From Fibrobacter succinogenes (lineage in GTDB: Bacteria > Fibrobacterota > Fibrobacteria > Fibrobacterales > Fibrobacteraceae), in NCBI GenBank assembly GCA_902761355.1, contig CACWJY010000003.1, positions 62,001 to 126,000 on the forward strand: DNA of 64,000 bases, written 5' to 3'. The notes under the pieces are model-generated. The model was not told where the DNA came from. It worked only from the letters and a program-made list of their open reading frames with translations, and did no database searches. The position numbers and the translations under genes are program-made. The stretch's first letter is position 1, and each line of letters starts with the position of its first letter. Shown piece by piece: positions 7,866 through 16,654 of this stretch.

Positions 7866-9023
7866 ATGAATCCCCTGTTTAACCTAGAAAGCATCTATGT
7901 TGCCAATATCATCGGCATCGTGCTGATAGTCGTCCTGATTATCTGTAATCTCTGGCGTCTGCAGAGCAGGACTCCCGCCAACAAGAACCTGGTCCTGATG
8001 ATGTTCTTCGCGCTCACCAGCTGCATTGCCGACCCCATCTCGTACACCATGAAGGGCATACCGGGCCTAATGCCCAAAATTGCGGTCTATGCGACTAGCA
8101 CCTGGCTCTTTGCAGCAAACATGCTCGCCGTCCTTTGCTGGGTCCGCTTTTTAGGCTACTACCTGAACGGCTCCATTACCAGAAGGCACAAGATTACCCT
8201 GAACGCCATCATCGTGGCGGGAGTTGCGGTTCTTATAGTCAACCTATTCCACCCCATAGTCTTCTCTATCGACGCAAACAACCTTTACAAGCGAAAGTCC
8301 TTCTACTTTTTCTTTACGGCCATAGACTACCTGCTTGTCATCAACAGCCTGTTCACCTATTACAGGAGCAAGCAAAGAGGCGGCGTACTCAAGTTTTTCC
8401 CGATATGGGTGTACATCGTCCCGATCATTATTGGCGGAATCATACAGTCGCTGTTTTACGGAATTTCCGTCATTCCCGCAAGCATCGCCATTTCGATTGC
8501 AGGCATCCTCGCGAGCCTCCAAAACGAGATGATTTACCGCGATGCGCTGACGGGCATCTTTAACCGGACCTACCTGGACTACCAGCTCAAAAAAATTGCC
8601 AAGCGCCCGAAACTGAAGATTACGGGAATCATGCTCGACCTGAACGATTTCAAGCGCATCAACGACGAACTGGGGCATTCCGTCGGTGACGAGGCCCTTA
8701 TCGCCACCACGCGTATCCTGCAAAGGTCCATCAACAGCATGGGCAACGTCATGCGCTATGCCGGCGACGAATTCATCATATTCATCAACACGCAGGACGA
8801 CGACACCATAGAATCCTGCATCAAGAGAATCCGCTACAATTTCGACAAGTTCAACGACGAAATGAACAAGCCGTACAAACTATCGGCATCAATGGGTTTC
8901 TGCAAGCTCGATTTCACCAAAATGCAAATCGACGACTTTATAAATACCATCGACAACCGCATGTACGAAGACAAAAAGGCTTTTTATACACATAATAAAT
9001 TTTACGACCGCCGAAAACGGTAA
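7866..9023 (+). CDS. Membrane GGDEF-domain protein (probable diguanylate cyclase)
   Basis: A 385-residue protein: about seven membrane helices in residues 10-215 form an N-terminal sensor of unassigned type, followed by a GGDEF domain. The signature is AGDEF at residues 299-303. The metal site in LDLNDFKRIND keeps the first Asp, so c-di-GMP synthesis from GTP is plausible. No RxxD inhibitory site is obvious at the usual place. The ATG at 7866 follows AAGG closely; an in-frame ATG at 7779 is possible but lacks a ribosome binding site. The next gene, 52 bp downstream, is a full-length paralogue whose catalytic site is degraded, which suggests an active/inactive pair. Confidence 0.82.
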   Translation: MNPLFNLESIYVANIIGIVLIVVLIICNLWRLQSRTPANKNLVLMMFFALTSCIADPISYTMKGIPGLMPKIAVYATSTWLFAANMLAVLCWVRFLGYYLNGSITRRHKITLNAIIVAGVAVLIVNLFHPIVFSIDANNLYKRKSFYFFFTAIDYLLVINSLFTYYRSKQRGGVLKFFPIWVYIVPIIIGGIIQSLFYGISVIPASIAISIAGILASLQNEMIYRDALTGIFNRTYLDYQLKKIAKRPKLKITGIMLDLNDFKRINDELGHSVGDEALIATTRILQRSINSMGNVMRYAGDEFIIFINTQDDDTIESCIKRIRYNFDKFNDEMNKPYKLSASMGFCKLDFTKMQIDDFINTIDNRMYEDKKAFYTHNKFYDRRKR

Positions 9024-9075
9024 AAAAATCGCCCTTTTTCTTATTTTTTTATTATATTAAGAACGGGGTAGAGTT

Positions 9076-10236
9076 ATGGAATCGGCCTTTGAACTAACAA
9101 CGGTCTATGTTACCAACATCTTCGGCATCGTCCTAATCGGTGTCCTACTCGTCGGTAACCTGTGGCGTCTCAGCGAAAGGAACGCTGAGAACACTTATTT
9201 GCTATTGATCCTATTCTTCTCCTTTTGCGGCTGCGTCCTAGACCCGATTGCCTATACGGCCGACGGAAAACCCGGAGTCTTGGCACGAATTGTCGTCTAT
9301 AGCAGCAACACCCTTCTCTACCTTTCCGACCTTTTCGGGACCTTTTTCTGGCTGCTGTTCCTGGCGGAGCACCTCAAGTGGCGATTTACTGCCCTACACC
9401 GCACCATCCTGGCTGCAGCCCTCATCATCGGGGTCGCCGTCGCCATACTCAACCACTTTGTACCGATGGCCTTTGACGTAAGCCCCAGCAATGTCTACGA
9501 ACGCAGAAATGGATTTTGGCTGTACATGATTATCGATTACAGTTTCTTGCTGAACAGCGTCATTATCTACCTTATCTGCAAGCACCGCGGCGGCGTGTTC
9601 AAATCGTTCCCGATCCTAGTCTACTTTGTGCCTCTCATTATCGGTACCGCCATCCAGTCGCTGTTTTACGGGATTTCCGCCATCTCGGCAAGTATCGCCG
9701 TTTCTATCGCAGGTATCTTTGCAACCCTGCAAAGCGAGCGCGTTTTCAAGGACCGACTGACCGGAGTATTCAACTACGCCTACCTCGACTACCTCAAACG
9801 TCTTTACACCCGCAAAAAAGTCTCTCACGTATCGGGTATACTAATAAACATCAACGGATTCAAACACATCAACCAGACCTACGGCCGTGCCGTCGGAAAC
9901 CAGCTCCTGGTCAAGCTCGCCAAGTTCATCACGCAATCCGTCGGAGAACTCGGCAACGTCATCCGCTACTCGGGAGACGAGTTCATCGCATTCATAAACA
10001 CGCAGAACGAAATCGCCATCAGTGTCTGTATCACGCGAATCAAGTCTAGGATTACCGAATTCAACAAATCCACGCAAAGGCCCTACAAGCTTTCCGTCTG
10101 TTTCAGCACCCTCAACTACGACAGCGAAAAGGGCATGGAAGACTTTATCAACGAAATCTACCATGGCATGCGCGAAGAAAAAATCGCATACTATTCCATG
10201 CCCGAGCACGACCGCCGCGAACGCCCTTCATTCTAG
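9076..10236 (+). CDS. Membrane protein with degenerate GGDEF domain (paralogue of upstream gene)
   Basis: A 386-residue paralogue of the preceding protein with the same layout: multi-helix membrane half, then GGDEF-like domain with SGDEF at residues 299-303, the same position as in its neighbour. The metal-binding segment reads ININGFKHINQ, so both acidic positions of the usual DxDxFK are Asn. Catalysis is therefore unlikely, and it may act as a receptor, a heterodimer partner or an allosteric subunit. This is inference from missing residues. The ATG at 9076 is preceded by GGGGTAGAG. A TATATT box lies about 15 bp before the start, so the gene may also have its own promoter. Confidence 0.78.
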   Translation: MESAFELTTVYVTNIFGIVLIGVLLVGNLWRLSERNAENTYLLLILFFSFCGCVLDPIAYTADGKPGVLARIVVYSSNTLLYLSDLFGTFFWLLFLAEHLKWRFTALHRTILAAALIIGVAVAILNHFVPMAFDVSPSNVYERRNGFWLYMIIDYSFLLNSVIIYLICKHRGGVFKSFPILVYFVPLIIGTAIQSLFYGISAISASIAVSIAGIFATLQSERVFKDRLTGVFNYAYLDYLKRLYTRKKVSHVSGILININGFKHINQTYGRAVGNQLLVKLAKFITQSVGELGNVIRYSGDEFIAFINTQNEIAISVCITRIKSRITEFNKSTQRPYKLSVCFSTLNYDSEKGMEDFINEIYHGMREEKIAYYSMPEHDRRERPSF

Positions 10237-10245
10237 CGGCGAATT

Positions 10246-11139
10246 CTAACGACGGCGCATCCTGAGCGCCCTCTTAAGCAACATCGTCAAAAACCGGTAA
10301 AACCTTTCGGAGCGGGAATTGTCCTGCTTGTTCTTGCGCAACGTTATCACGATATCGCGCTTGAATTCGGTATCAGTAATTTTGAGCAATCGGATTTTGC
10401 GGTTGTTGACTCTCCCCCATGAAAACTCAGGCCAGAAACCCACCCCGATACCGCTTGCAATGGCATCTTTTACGGCAAGGGCATTGTCACTTTCAAAAAT
10501 GATGTGCGTCTTAAAACCCACGCTTTCGCAATATCCGTTACAGATGCTACGCAGCTGTTTGCTTCCGTAAAGACCGATAAAGTTGGTATCGCGAAGTTCC
10601 ATGAGGCTGATGCTGTCACGCTTGCGGTACTGGGCGGTATTCGGGACGGCAAGGTAGATATTTTCGGTGCATACAAAATTTTCTTCTTCAGAATTTTCGC
10701 CATACTTTAAAGCAGGCGCCTTGGCATACGTACGCACGCAGATATCATAAAGTGTAGTCTCTTCGTTCTGCACCAAGTTAAAACGAAGATCGGGATCATT
10801 TCTCTTGTATAGAATAACCGCATTCGTCACAAATGACGAAGCCGCGAGCACGTTCAAGTTGACCGTCGCGGATTGTTCGTCGGCCATAGCGCGAAGCTGT
10901 GCCGGGAGCGCCTCGATATCCTCGTAAAGAGGTTTCACTTTCTTATAGAAATATTCGCCGACTTCGGTCAGCTTAATATTTCTCCCTTGCGTCTTAAACA
11001 GCTTTACGCCAAGCTCATCTTCTAGCTTATGGAGGGCGTGCGTGAGCGCTGGTTGCACGATACAAAGGGTCTTGGCGCTTTGTGTCACGTGCTCGGTACG
11101 GGCAACTTCCAAAAAATATTTTAAGTGGGTAAGTTCCAT
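10246..11139 (-). CDS. LysR-type transcriptional regulator
   Basis: A 297-residue LysR family regulator. The N-terminal winged helix-turn-helix (ELTHLKYFLEVARTEHVTQSAKTLCIVQPALTHALHKLEDELGV interrupted here only by description) shows the typical AL..LE.ELG pattern. The rest is a periplasmic-binding-protein-like effector domain. The effector and targets are unknown. It is convergent with the GGDEF pair (9 bp between stops) and divergent from the FISUMP lipoprotein gene at 11,255, which is the most likely neighbour to be regulated. The 115-bp divergent spacer is AT-rich and contains the repeated TAAATTATT-like boxes expected of promoters. Confidence 0.88.
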   Translation of the reverse strand: MELTHLKYFLEVARTEHVTQSAKTLCIVQPALTHALHKLEDELGVKLFKTQGRNIKLTEVGEYFYKKVKPLYEDIEALPAQLRAMADEQSATVNLNVLAASSFVTNAVILYKRNDPDLRFNLVQNEETTLYDICVRTYAKAPALKYGENSEEENFVCTENIYLAVPNTAQYRKRDSISLMELRDTNFIGLYGSKQLRSICNGYCESVGFKTHIIFESDNALAVKDAIASGIGVGFWPEFSWGRVNNRKIRLLKITDTEFKRDIVITLRKNKQDNSRSERFYRFLTMLLKRALRMRRR

Positions 11140-11254
11140 ACAATTTTCTTATTTAAAACAATTTATCAAAATAATTGATGAATTAAATATAAATAATCTA
11201 TTAGACAGCATGAATTGGCAGTTCTAAATTTGAGGGCGAATTAAGGAGTTTTAT

Positions 11255-11794
11255 ATGAAAAAGTTTTCTAAAGCAGTCCTCATGACTCTCACGACCATCG
11301 CCGCAACCGCAGCGCTCACGGCCTGCGAACAAGCCAACGCCTGCAACTACGACGAGGCCGCCCACAAGCTCGCCTGCGTCGAAAAGACCTACAAGACCGC
11401 AAACATCGGTGGCAAAATCTGGATGACCGAAAACCTGGTGCGCCACGACATTACCGGCAAAAGCTACTGCTACAGCGACATTCCTGCTAACTGCGAAAAC
11501 TATGGAAGCCTCTACCCCTTCGAAACCGCACTCAAAATTTGCCCTGACGGCTGGGAGCTCCCCACTCAGGCCGACTTCGAAAACGCGAACGTCGCAAGTG
11601 AAGAATTCAAAACGCTGAAGGTCGGCTTCCGCTATTACGACGGCAAGTACGCCGACGAAGACGTAAGCGCCAGTTTCTGGACCAAGGACGCCTTCGATGA
11701 CGCCCGCGCCGTCATGATTCGCCTCGACACGGCCGTTCACACAGAACACTTCAACAAAACCATCGCCGCCTCGGTTCGCTGCATCAAGAAATAG
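11255..11794 (+). CDS. FISUMP-domain lipoprotein
   Basis: A 179-residue exported protein. The N-terminus is a lipoprotein signal (MKKFSK, hydrophobic stretch, lipobox LTAC). The remainder matches the Fibrobacter succinogenes major paralogous domain, seen in GGKIWMTENLVRHD, a YPFETALKICPDGWELPTQADF segment and ASVRCIKK at the C-terminus, with paired Cys residues. The domain's function is not known; the fold resembles C-type-lectin-like or formylglycine-enzyme-like modules by motif (inference). The ATG at 11,255 has AAGGAG upstream. It is a lineage marker for Fibrobacter. The AspT-type transporter gene starts 48 bp downstream on the same strand. Confidence 0.85.
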   Translation: MKKFSKAVLMTLTTIAATAALTACEQANACNYDEAAHKLACVEKTYKTANIGGKIWMTENLVRHDITGKSYCYSDIPANCENYGSLYPFETALKICPDGWELPTQADFENANVASEEFKTLKVGFRYYDGKYADEDVSASFWTKDAFDDARAVMIRLDTAVHTEHFNKTIAASVRCIKK

Positions 11795-11842
11795 AACTAT
11801 CTTTAAAAAGATGTTCCACCCCCAACCACAGGTGATTAAACT

Positions 11843-13525
11843 ATGACTTGGCTAATCGACTTATTCACAAAGCCCTCGGTAGGGCAACAGGTGGTGGCGA
11901 TTGCGCTCACCGCAGCCATCGGCCTTATGGTAGGCAAAATCAAGGTCAAGGGAATCAGCCTTGGCGGGGCGGGAGCACTTTTCGTGGGCATTCTGCTCGG
12001 GCACCTCGGACTCCGCGTCGACCCCGATGTTCTTCATTTTATCCAGGAATTCGGCCTTATCCTGTTTGTCTACACGATCGGCATGCAGGTGGGCCCCGGC
12101 TTCATGGATTCCATACGCCGCCACGGCCTGGTGCTGAACGTCCTTTCGACAGGCATCGTCCTCCTCGGCGTCGTAGTGACCCTCTGCCTTTACTTTTTCA
12201 CTGATATGCATAACAACGTACCCGTACTCATTGGGATGCTCTGTGGCGCAGTCACAAACACACCTTCCCTTGGAGCCGCTAACTCAGCCTTTGCCGCGGC
12301 CGGGGTAGATACATCTCTTACGGGTATCGGGTACGCTGTTGCATATCCGTTCGGTGTCATCGGTATTATCCTGGTAATGATCCTGGTGCGTGTTATCTTT
12401 AGGCAGGACCCGGCCAAGGCCGCCGAAAGCTACGCGGCAGACATCGCCGCCAACAGCGAAGAAATCGAATCCTGCAGCCTCTCCGTCGAAAACCAGAACC
12501 TATTCGGGACAGCACTCAAGGATATTCCCAATCTAATTTCGAGCGGAGTTGTTGTCACCCGTCTTTTGCGCGGCGAAAGCATTTTCACTCCTAACGGAAA
12601 AACGGTGATTGAACAGGGCGACAAGTTGCATATCGTGGGCATGCCCGAAGCAGTTACCGCTATGGAAAAAATCATCGGCAAGCGCCTTGAAACGCCAATC
12701 ACCACGTTCGCCTCAGACACCGCAAAACCGATTCAGGTTAAAAGCATTCTGGTAACGAACAAGAAAATTCTCGGTCGCACGATTGGTTCCTTGGCTCTTG
12801 CGGAACGCTACGGCGTAAATATCAGCCGCGTCGTTCGCAGCGGATTCAAGTTTACAGGTCGCCTCGACTTGCGAATCAAATTCGCCGATAAATTGATGGT
12901 CGTTGGCCCTGCCGAAGGCATCGAAGCCGCGGCGAAGGAACTGGGCAACTCCCTTACCGCACTTGACCACCCCGAAATATTGCCCGCGTTCCTGGGCATC
13001 TTCCTGGGAGTCATCGTCGGAAGCATCCCTATCGCCCTCCCAGGGATGCCGACCCCGCTCAAGCTGGGTCTCGCCGGCGGCCCGCTGATTGTAGCCATCC
13101 TCTTAAGCCGCAAACGTAAGATCGGTCCGCTGAACTTCTTCATGGCCAACAGCGCAAACCTGATGCTCCGCGAATTCGGCCTCACACTTTTCCTTAGCTG
13201 CGTCGGTCTGAATGCCGGTATCAAGTTCTTCGATGTGCTCCTGAATGGCGACGGACTCTACTACATGGGACTCGCAGCACTCATCACCTTCCTCCCACTC
13301 GCCATCATGGCTACGATCGGTCACTTGGTCTTCAAGGTAAACTTCCTCTCGCTCTGCGGCGTGCTCGCAGGCGCCACCACCGACCCCCCGGCCCTCGCCT
13401 TCGCAAACGGACAGGCCAACAGCGAAGCAGTGAATATCGGTTACGCATCAGTCTACCCGCTCACCATGTTGCTTAGAATCTTGAGCGGACAGGTGCTCGC
13501 CATCATCCTGCTGCAGGCTCTGTAG
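11843..13525 (+). CDS. AspT/YidE-type transporter with two TrkA-C (RCK-C) domains
   Basis: A 560-residue membrane transporter of the aspartate:alanine exchanger (AAEx) family. The N-terminal half has about five helices, including the conserved GLRVDPDVLHFIQEFGLILFVY region; residues about 205-375 contain two cytoplasmic TrkA-C domains (VVTRLLRGESIF...GDKLHIVG; ILGRTIGSLAL...ADKLMVVG); the C-terminal half repeats the membrane unit with GATTDPPALAFAN. The first-half counterpart is GAVTNTPSLGAANSAF. The substrate is probably a small dicarboxylate or amino acid, but is not predictable. ATG 11,843 is preceded by CAGGTGATTAAACT. The unit is terminated by the strong hairpin at 13,773, after a 91-bp tandem repeat. 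Confidence 0.85.
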   Translation: MTWLIDLFTKPSVGQQVVAIALTAAIGLMVGKIKVKGISLGGAGALFVGILLGHLGLRVDPDVLHFIQEFGLILFVYTIGMQVGPGFMDSIRRHGLVLNVLSTGIVLLGVVVTLCLYFFTDMHNNVPVLIGMLCGAVTNTPSLGAANSAFAAAGVDTSLTGIGYAVAYPFGVIGIILVMILVRVIFRQDPAKAAESYAADIAANSEEIESCSLSVENQNLFGTALKDIPNLISSGVVVTRLLRGESIFTPNGKTVIEQGDKLHIVGMPEAVTAMEKIIGKRLETPITTFASDTAKPIQVKSILVTNKKILGRTIGSLALAERYGVNISRVVRSGFKFTGRLDLRIKFADKLMVVGPAEGIEAAAKELGNSLTALDHPEILPAFLGIFLGVIVGSIPIALPGMPTPLKLGLAGGPLIVAILLSRKRKIGPLNFFMANSANLMLREFGLTLFLSCVGLNAGIKFFDVLLNGDGLYYMGLAALITFLPLAIMATIGHLVFKVNFLSLCGVLAGATTDPPALAFANGQANSEAVNIGYASVYPLTMLLRILSGQVLAIILLQAL

Positions 13526-13545
13526 ACCCCATCAAAGCGAGCACC

Positions 13546-13748
13546 GATAGAGCCGAACGATCTTTGTGAGCGGCAAGCGACTTGTATTAACGAGTCGTGG
13601 ACGCGAGAGTGAGGCGATATCACATTGCCATAGTGCGATAGAGCCGAACGGTCTTTGTGAGCGGCAAGCGACTCGTATTAACGAGTCGTAGACGCGAGAG
13701 TGAGGCGATATCACATTGCCATGGTGCGATAGAGCCGAACGGTCTTTA
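13546..13748. repeat. 91-bp tandem repeat, two full copies plus a 21-bp partial third
   Basis: Copies begin at 13,546, 13,637 and 13,728 (exact 91-bp period). The two full copies differ at 4 positions. Each holds a perfect or near-perfect hairpin, CGACTCGT-ATTA-ACGAGTCG in copy 2. In copy 1 the C-to-T change keeps a G-U pair, hinting that RNA structure matters. 91 is not a multiple of 3, so a coding role is unlikely. It fills the gap between the transporter gene and its terminator. Confidence 0.9.
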
Positions 13749-13772
13749 AAGAGTACTCCCTCTAGAAACAGC

Positions 13773-13804
13773 AAGGCTCCCCCATTTTTGGGGGAGCCTT
13801 TTTA
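13773..13804. terminator. Bidirectional intrinsic terminator
   Basis: A perfect stem AAGGCTCCCCC/GGGGGAGCCTT with loop ATTTTT, followed by T residues on the plus strand, serves the transporter gene. On the minus strand it follows the lipoprotein gene ending at 13,827. Confidence 0.85.
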
Positions 13805-13826
13805 GATACAACTTCATGGAAAAGCG

Positions 13827-14591
13827 TTACTCGTACTTCATGAATGACTGAAGCATTTCGCAAGAGAGGATACTCTCCGGATAAACGTATAAGTCAACTC
13901 CCGGAATACCCAGGTCGCACTTTTCTCCGCCGGCAGGGCAGGCATCCACTAGCACGCCACCACTTTCTTCATCACATTCAGATGCATAAGCGGCATCGCC
14001 TTCTGCACAGAACATGGAATTCGAACAAGCAACCTTCTCGCCCGTAAGCTCGACATCAATCACATCTTCATAATCATCGAGATCACCAGCAATAAGGTTC
14101 TCGCAAGACATCGTTGCAAATACAGGATTGTAGTAATGGATGGTCGCCGATTCTCCGTCAGCGGAATCGACACAAGTCTTGGCAGCACCAGCATCACAAC
14201 CGTTCTCCTGATACACCGCAGAAAGAACGTATGCGCTACTGGGATCGCACATCATCTTTACGGAATCAGCAAACACGGCATCCGCCTCGATACAGGTGTG
14301 AACATCGCCAAGAGTGTTTACGTCACAAGACACCAGTTTTCCCGTAGCAGACGTTTTCGAAGAGTCGCCATCAACATCGCCCGGCCCCGGTAATACGGAA
14401 TTGGAATTCGGTTCTTCGACTTGATTCACAGTAGAATCCTTGGAATTTGCGGGAGGTGTCACCGTAGAATCCTGACCAGCCACATTGTTCTGGGAAACCA
14501 CGTTGGTCGCAGACGTCGTGCTGGATTCACAGCCAAAAAATACCGCCATGGCAAGGGCCACGATGGGCATTATCACTTTTTTTGAAATCAT
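13827..14591 (-). CDS. Cys-rich lipoprotein with two copies of a CPAGG-type domain
   Basis: A 254-residue lipoprotein: signal with lipobox FFGC (Cys about 21), a Ser/Thr/Asn/Pro-rich linker to residue about 85, then two related Cys-rich domains. Copy 1 (about 87-170) runs from LVSCDVN to ATMSCENL, and copy 2 (about 185-250) from VACSNSMFC through YASECDEESGG, DACPAGG and KCDL to LSCEML. The same C-terminal domain recurs in the next gene. No family name is recognised; the Cys spacing suggests disulfide-stabilised modules on the cell surface. ATG 14,591 has GGAG upstream. It is separated from the upstream paralogue by a terminator, so the two genes seem to be independent units. Confidence 0.72.
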   Translation of the reverse strand: MISKKVIMPIVALAMAVFFGCESSTTSATNVVSQNNVAGQDSTVTPPANSKDSTVNQVEEPNSNSVLPGPGDVDGDSSKTSATGKLVSCDVNTLGDVHTCIEADAVFADSVKMMCDPSSAYVLSAVYQENGCDAGAAKTCVDSADGESATIHYYNPVFATMSCENLIAGDLDDYEDVIDVELTGEKVACSNSMFCAEGDAAYASECDEESGGVLVDACPAGGEKCDLGIPGVDLYVYPESILSCEMLQSFMKYE

Positions 14592-14629
14592 AAGAACTCC
14601 TTCTTTTTAGCCTACTCCTAAATATAAAC

Positions 14630-14654
14630 AAAAGCTCCCCTGACAGAGGAGCCC
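14630..14654 (-). terminator. Intrinsic terminator after the 14,677 lipoprotein gene
   Basis: On the minus strand GCTCC/GGAGC arms (14,652-14,648 and 14,638-14,634) enclose a short loop and are followed by a TTTTGTTTAT tract, which overlaps the promoter region of the next lipoprotein gene. Confidence 0.65.
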
Positions 14655-14676
14655 TGTTCCATTTAGGTCGTCCGAA

Positions 14677-15279
14677 TTACATGGCACCGGCAGCAAACGC
14701 CTTCATGAGTTCGCAGTTATCTGCAGCGGATGCACCGTACATATACACTTTAATATCGCTCGGAGCACCAGGAATTTCGCAAAGCGTGCCACCGGCAGGG
14801 CAGGCATCCAGAAGGACTTCGCCATCAGAAGTATCACATTCACTTGCATAGGAGGCAGGGCCTTCCGAGCAACCCATGCCAGCTGCATCCTGACAAGCGA
14901 CCGTGCCAGAAACCGGTGTCGGGCCGACAACAGGATCAGTGGACGGGTCCGGGTCAGTAGACGGATCAGCCGGGTCAACAGGATCCGGCACGCTGGTGCA
15001 GCCAGCAACCGGCTTGCCCAACATGACCATACCCCAGGTGTTGTTTCCAGCACACTGAGCAGGTTCGGTCTGACCCTTGATCGCAACGGTCTTGCACTTA
15101 TTGACCGTTTCGGTACAAGTGTACTTTTCTACATCAAAAAATGTATCAACACTTGCAGGGAGCTGGTCAATGGTACCACCATTTGCAGGAGCGGAATTAG
15201 AGGAGCTGTCGCTACCGCAACCGACAAGGGCGGTCATAGCGAGGGCAGCGATAGGCAAAGCGATTTTCTTGATAAGCAT
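14677..15279 (-). CDS. Cys-rich lipoprotein with one CPAGG-type domain
   Basis: A 200-residue lipoprotein with lipobox LVGC (Cys about 21), followed by a Ser/Asn linker, a Cys-containing segment (YTCTETVNKCKTV), a Pro-Asp/Thr-Asp repeat linker at about residues 98-118, and a C-terminal Cys-rich domain. The latter has GCSEGPASYASECDTSDGEV, LLDACPAGG and NCELMKAF, and is clearly related to the C-terminal domain of the adjacent 13,827-14,591 product. No function is recognised. The start at 15,279 is supported by AAGGAATACAA upstream. The two genes probably arose by duplication and domain shuffling. Confidence 0.7.
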   Translation of the reverse strand: MLIKKIALPIAALAMTALVGCGSDSSSNSAPANGGTIDQLPASVDTFFDVEKYTCTETVNKCKTVAIKGQTEPAQCAGNNTWGMVMLGKPVAGCTSVPDPVDPADPSTDPDPSTDPVVGPTPVSGTVACQDAAGMGCSEGPASYASECDTSDGEVLLDACPAGGTLCEIPGAPSDIKVYMYGASAADNCELMKAFAAGAM

Positions 15280-15400
15280 TTGTATTCCTTTTGTTTTGTA
15301 TTAAGTTGTCACTAATATAACCTATAATTAACAAAAGCGCTCAAGAAATAACGCATTTTTTGTTGTTTTATTCAACAACGTATTCAATTTGTTCATACAA

Positions 15401-15429
15401 CAAGAAAAACACCCCGAAAAATCGAGGTG
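15401..15429 (-). terminator. Intrinsic terminator of prs
   Basis: On the minus strand the stem CACC-T-CGA/TCG-G-GGTG is followed by TTTTTCTTG. It sits 30 bp after the prs stop codon. Upstream of the lipoprotein gene the same gap also has a TTGTTG/CAACAA hairpin at 15,360-15,378. Confidence 0.65.
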
Positions 15430-15459
15430 CCTTAGTTTGATTAAATTTTTATTTACAAA

Positions 15460-16626
15460 TTAGAAGAACTGAGGGGGCCAACGCGGGTTCTTGGAGGACA
15501 TATCGATCTTGTAGAAGTCCTTTTCGAAGCGGCCGTCGTCCATGCCGTACATCTGCATCACGTGGCGAGCAATCCACTTACCAAGCTTGAGCACGGTGAG
15601 CTTCTTGCGCAGACGACCCTGGCAGTCACGGTTCATGATGTCCGGGAGCGTCGAGGTCGTGAGGATTTCGTCGATGGCCGGGCTGTTGAGCTTTTCGCGA
15701 GCTTCGGCACTGGTGTGGAAGTGCGTGACACCGAAGCAGACGCGGTTCGGGTTGCCCTTCTTGATGTGTTCGCAGCACTGCACGATCGTCGTACCGGTAC
15801 GCACCATGTCGTCGAATACGATCACGTCCTTGCCTTCGATTTCTTCGATGCTGATGTCGGAAAGTTCCGGGTTGAAGGTCATGCTGATTTCACGTTCGCC
15901 GGTACGGACCTTGTCCATCACCACGCGCTTGCATTCAGGGAGCTGCAGGGCATCGAACACGGCGTTCATGAACGGGCGTGCGCCCTTGTCCGGAGAGACG
16001 ATCACGAGGTTGTTGCCGTCCTTGCCGGTCTGCACGAAGTTGCTGCTCTTGATGTAGTGAGCGTAAACGTCGGTCGGAATCAGGTTGTGGAAGTTGCCTT
16101 CGAACACTTCGTTAAAGAGGTTCTGTACCTTGACACTGTGGTTGTGGCAAGTCACGACGGCATCCACGCCGGAAGTCTTCAAAAGTTCTGCATAGAGGTG
16201 ACTCGTGAAGGCCTGGCCGTCGAATTTTTTGAGGTCTGTGTCCGGGCGATCCTTTTCGAGCGGGCCAACACGGTGCGGACCGCGGTCCTGGGCGCTGTAG
16301 AACAAATCCGGTTCCACGAGCACCACCTGTTCGGCTCCGTTGTCCTTGGCGGCGCGGGCCAAAATGCAGTTACGCATGGCGTAGTCGTTACGGCTGCGTT
16401 CATGGTTCGAAACCGAGCAAATCAAAACAATCTTGCCTTCCAGACGACGGCCGATATGTTCCATATCGTCCACGTCGAGCATATAGCGGGGGCAGAATTC
16501 GGAGTTAGCGAAGGTCTTCAAGGAGACCACGTCGGAAATGTCTTCACGGAGTCCGATATACTGCGCCATGTCGATGGCGAACGGATCGTCGGTGAAGTTT
16601 CCGGTCACGATAAAACGATCTGACAT
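15460..16626 (-). CDS. prs: Ribose-phosphate pyrophosphokinase
   Basis: A 388-residue PRPP synthetase (ribose-5-phosphate + ATP to PRPP + AMP), supplying nucleotide, His and Trp synthesis. The PRPP-binding loop VIVFDDMVRTGTTIVQ and the phosphoribosyltransferase fold with SPDKGARPF are clear, and an N-terminal FANSEFCPRY corresponds to the ATP-site segment. It is longer than the usual class I enzyme of about 310-320 residues; extra residues lie in the first half and at the C-terminus. ATG 16,626 is used because AAGG precedes it; an extension to 16,668 would overlap the promoter. It is monocistronic, with promoter at 16,668-16,696 and terminator at 15,401-15,429. Confidence 0.88.
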   Translation of the reverse strand: MSDRFIVTGNFTDDPFAIDMAQYIGLREDISDVVSLKTFANSEFCPRYMLDVDDMEHIGRRLEGKIVLICSVSNHERSRNDYAMRNCILARAAKDNGAEQVVLVEPDLFYSAQDRGPHRVGPLEKDRPDTDLKKFDGQAFTSHLYAELLKTSGVDAVVTCHNHSVKVQNLFNEVFEGNFHNLIPTDVYAHYIKSSNFVQTGKDGNNLVIVSPDKGARPFMNAVFDALQLPECKRVVMDKVRTGEREISMTFNPELSDISIEEIEGKDVIVFDDMVRTGTTIVQCCEHIKKGNPNRVCFGVTHFHTSAEAREKLNSPAIDEILTTSTLPDIMNRDCQGRLRKKLTVLKLGKWIARHVMQMYGMDDGRFEKDFYKIDMSSKNPRWPPQFF

Positions 16627-16654
16627 ATTATTGCCTTGATTTGAGGGTTGAACC

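Noticed and set aside
13532-13774. Minus-strand 80-codon frame across the tandem repeat
   Set aside because: The repeat period (91 bp) is not a multiple of three, the frame has no ribosome binding site and its sequence is explained by the repeat.
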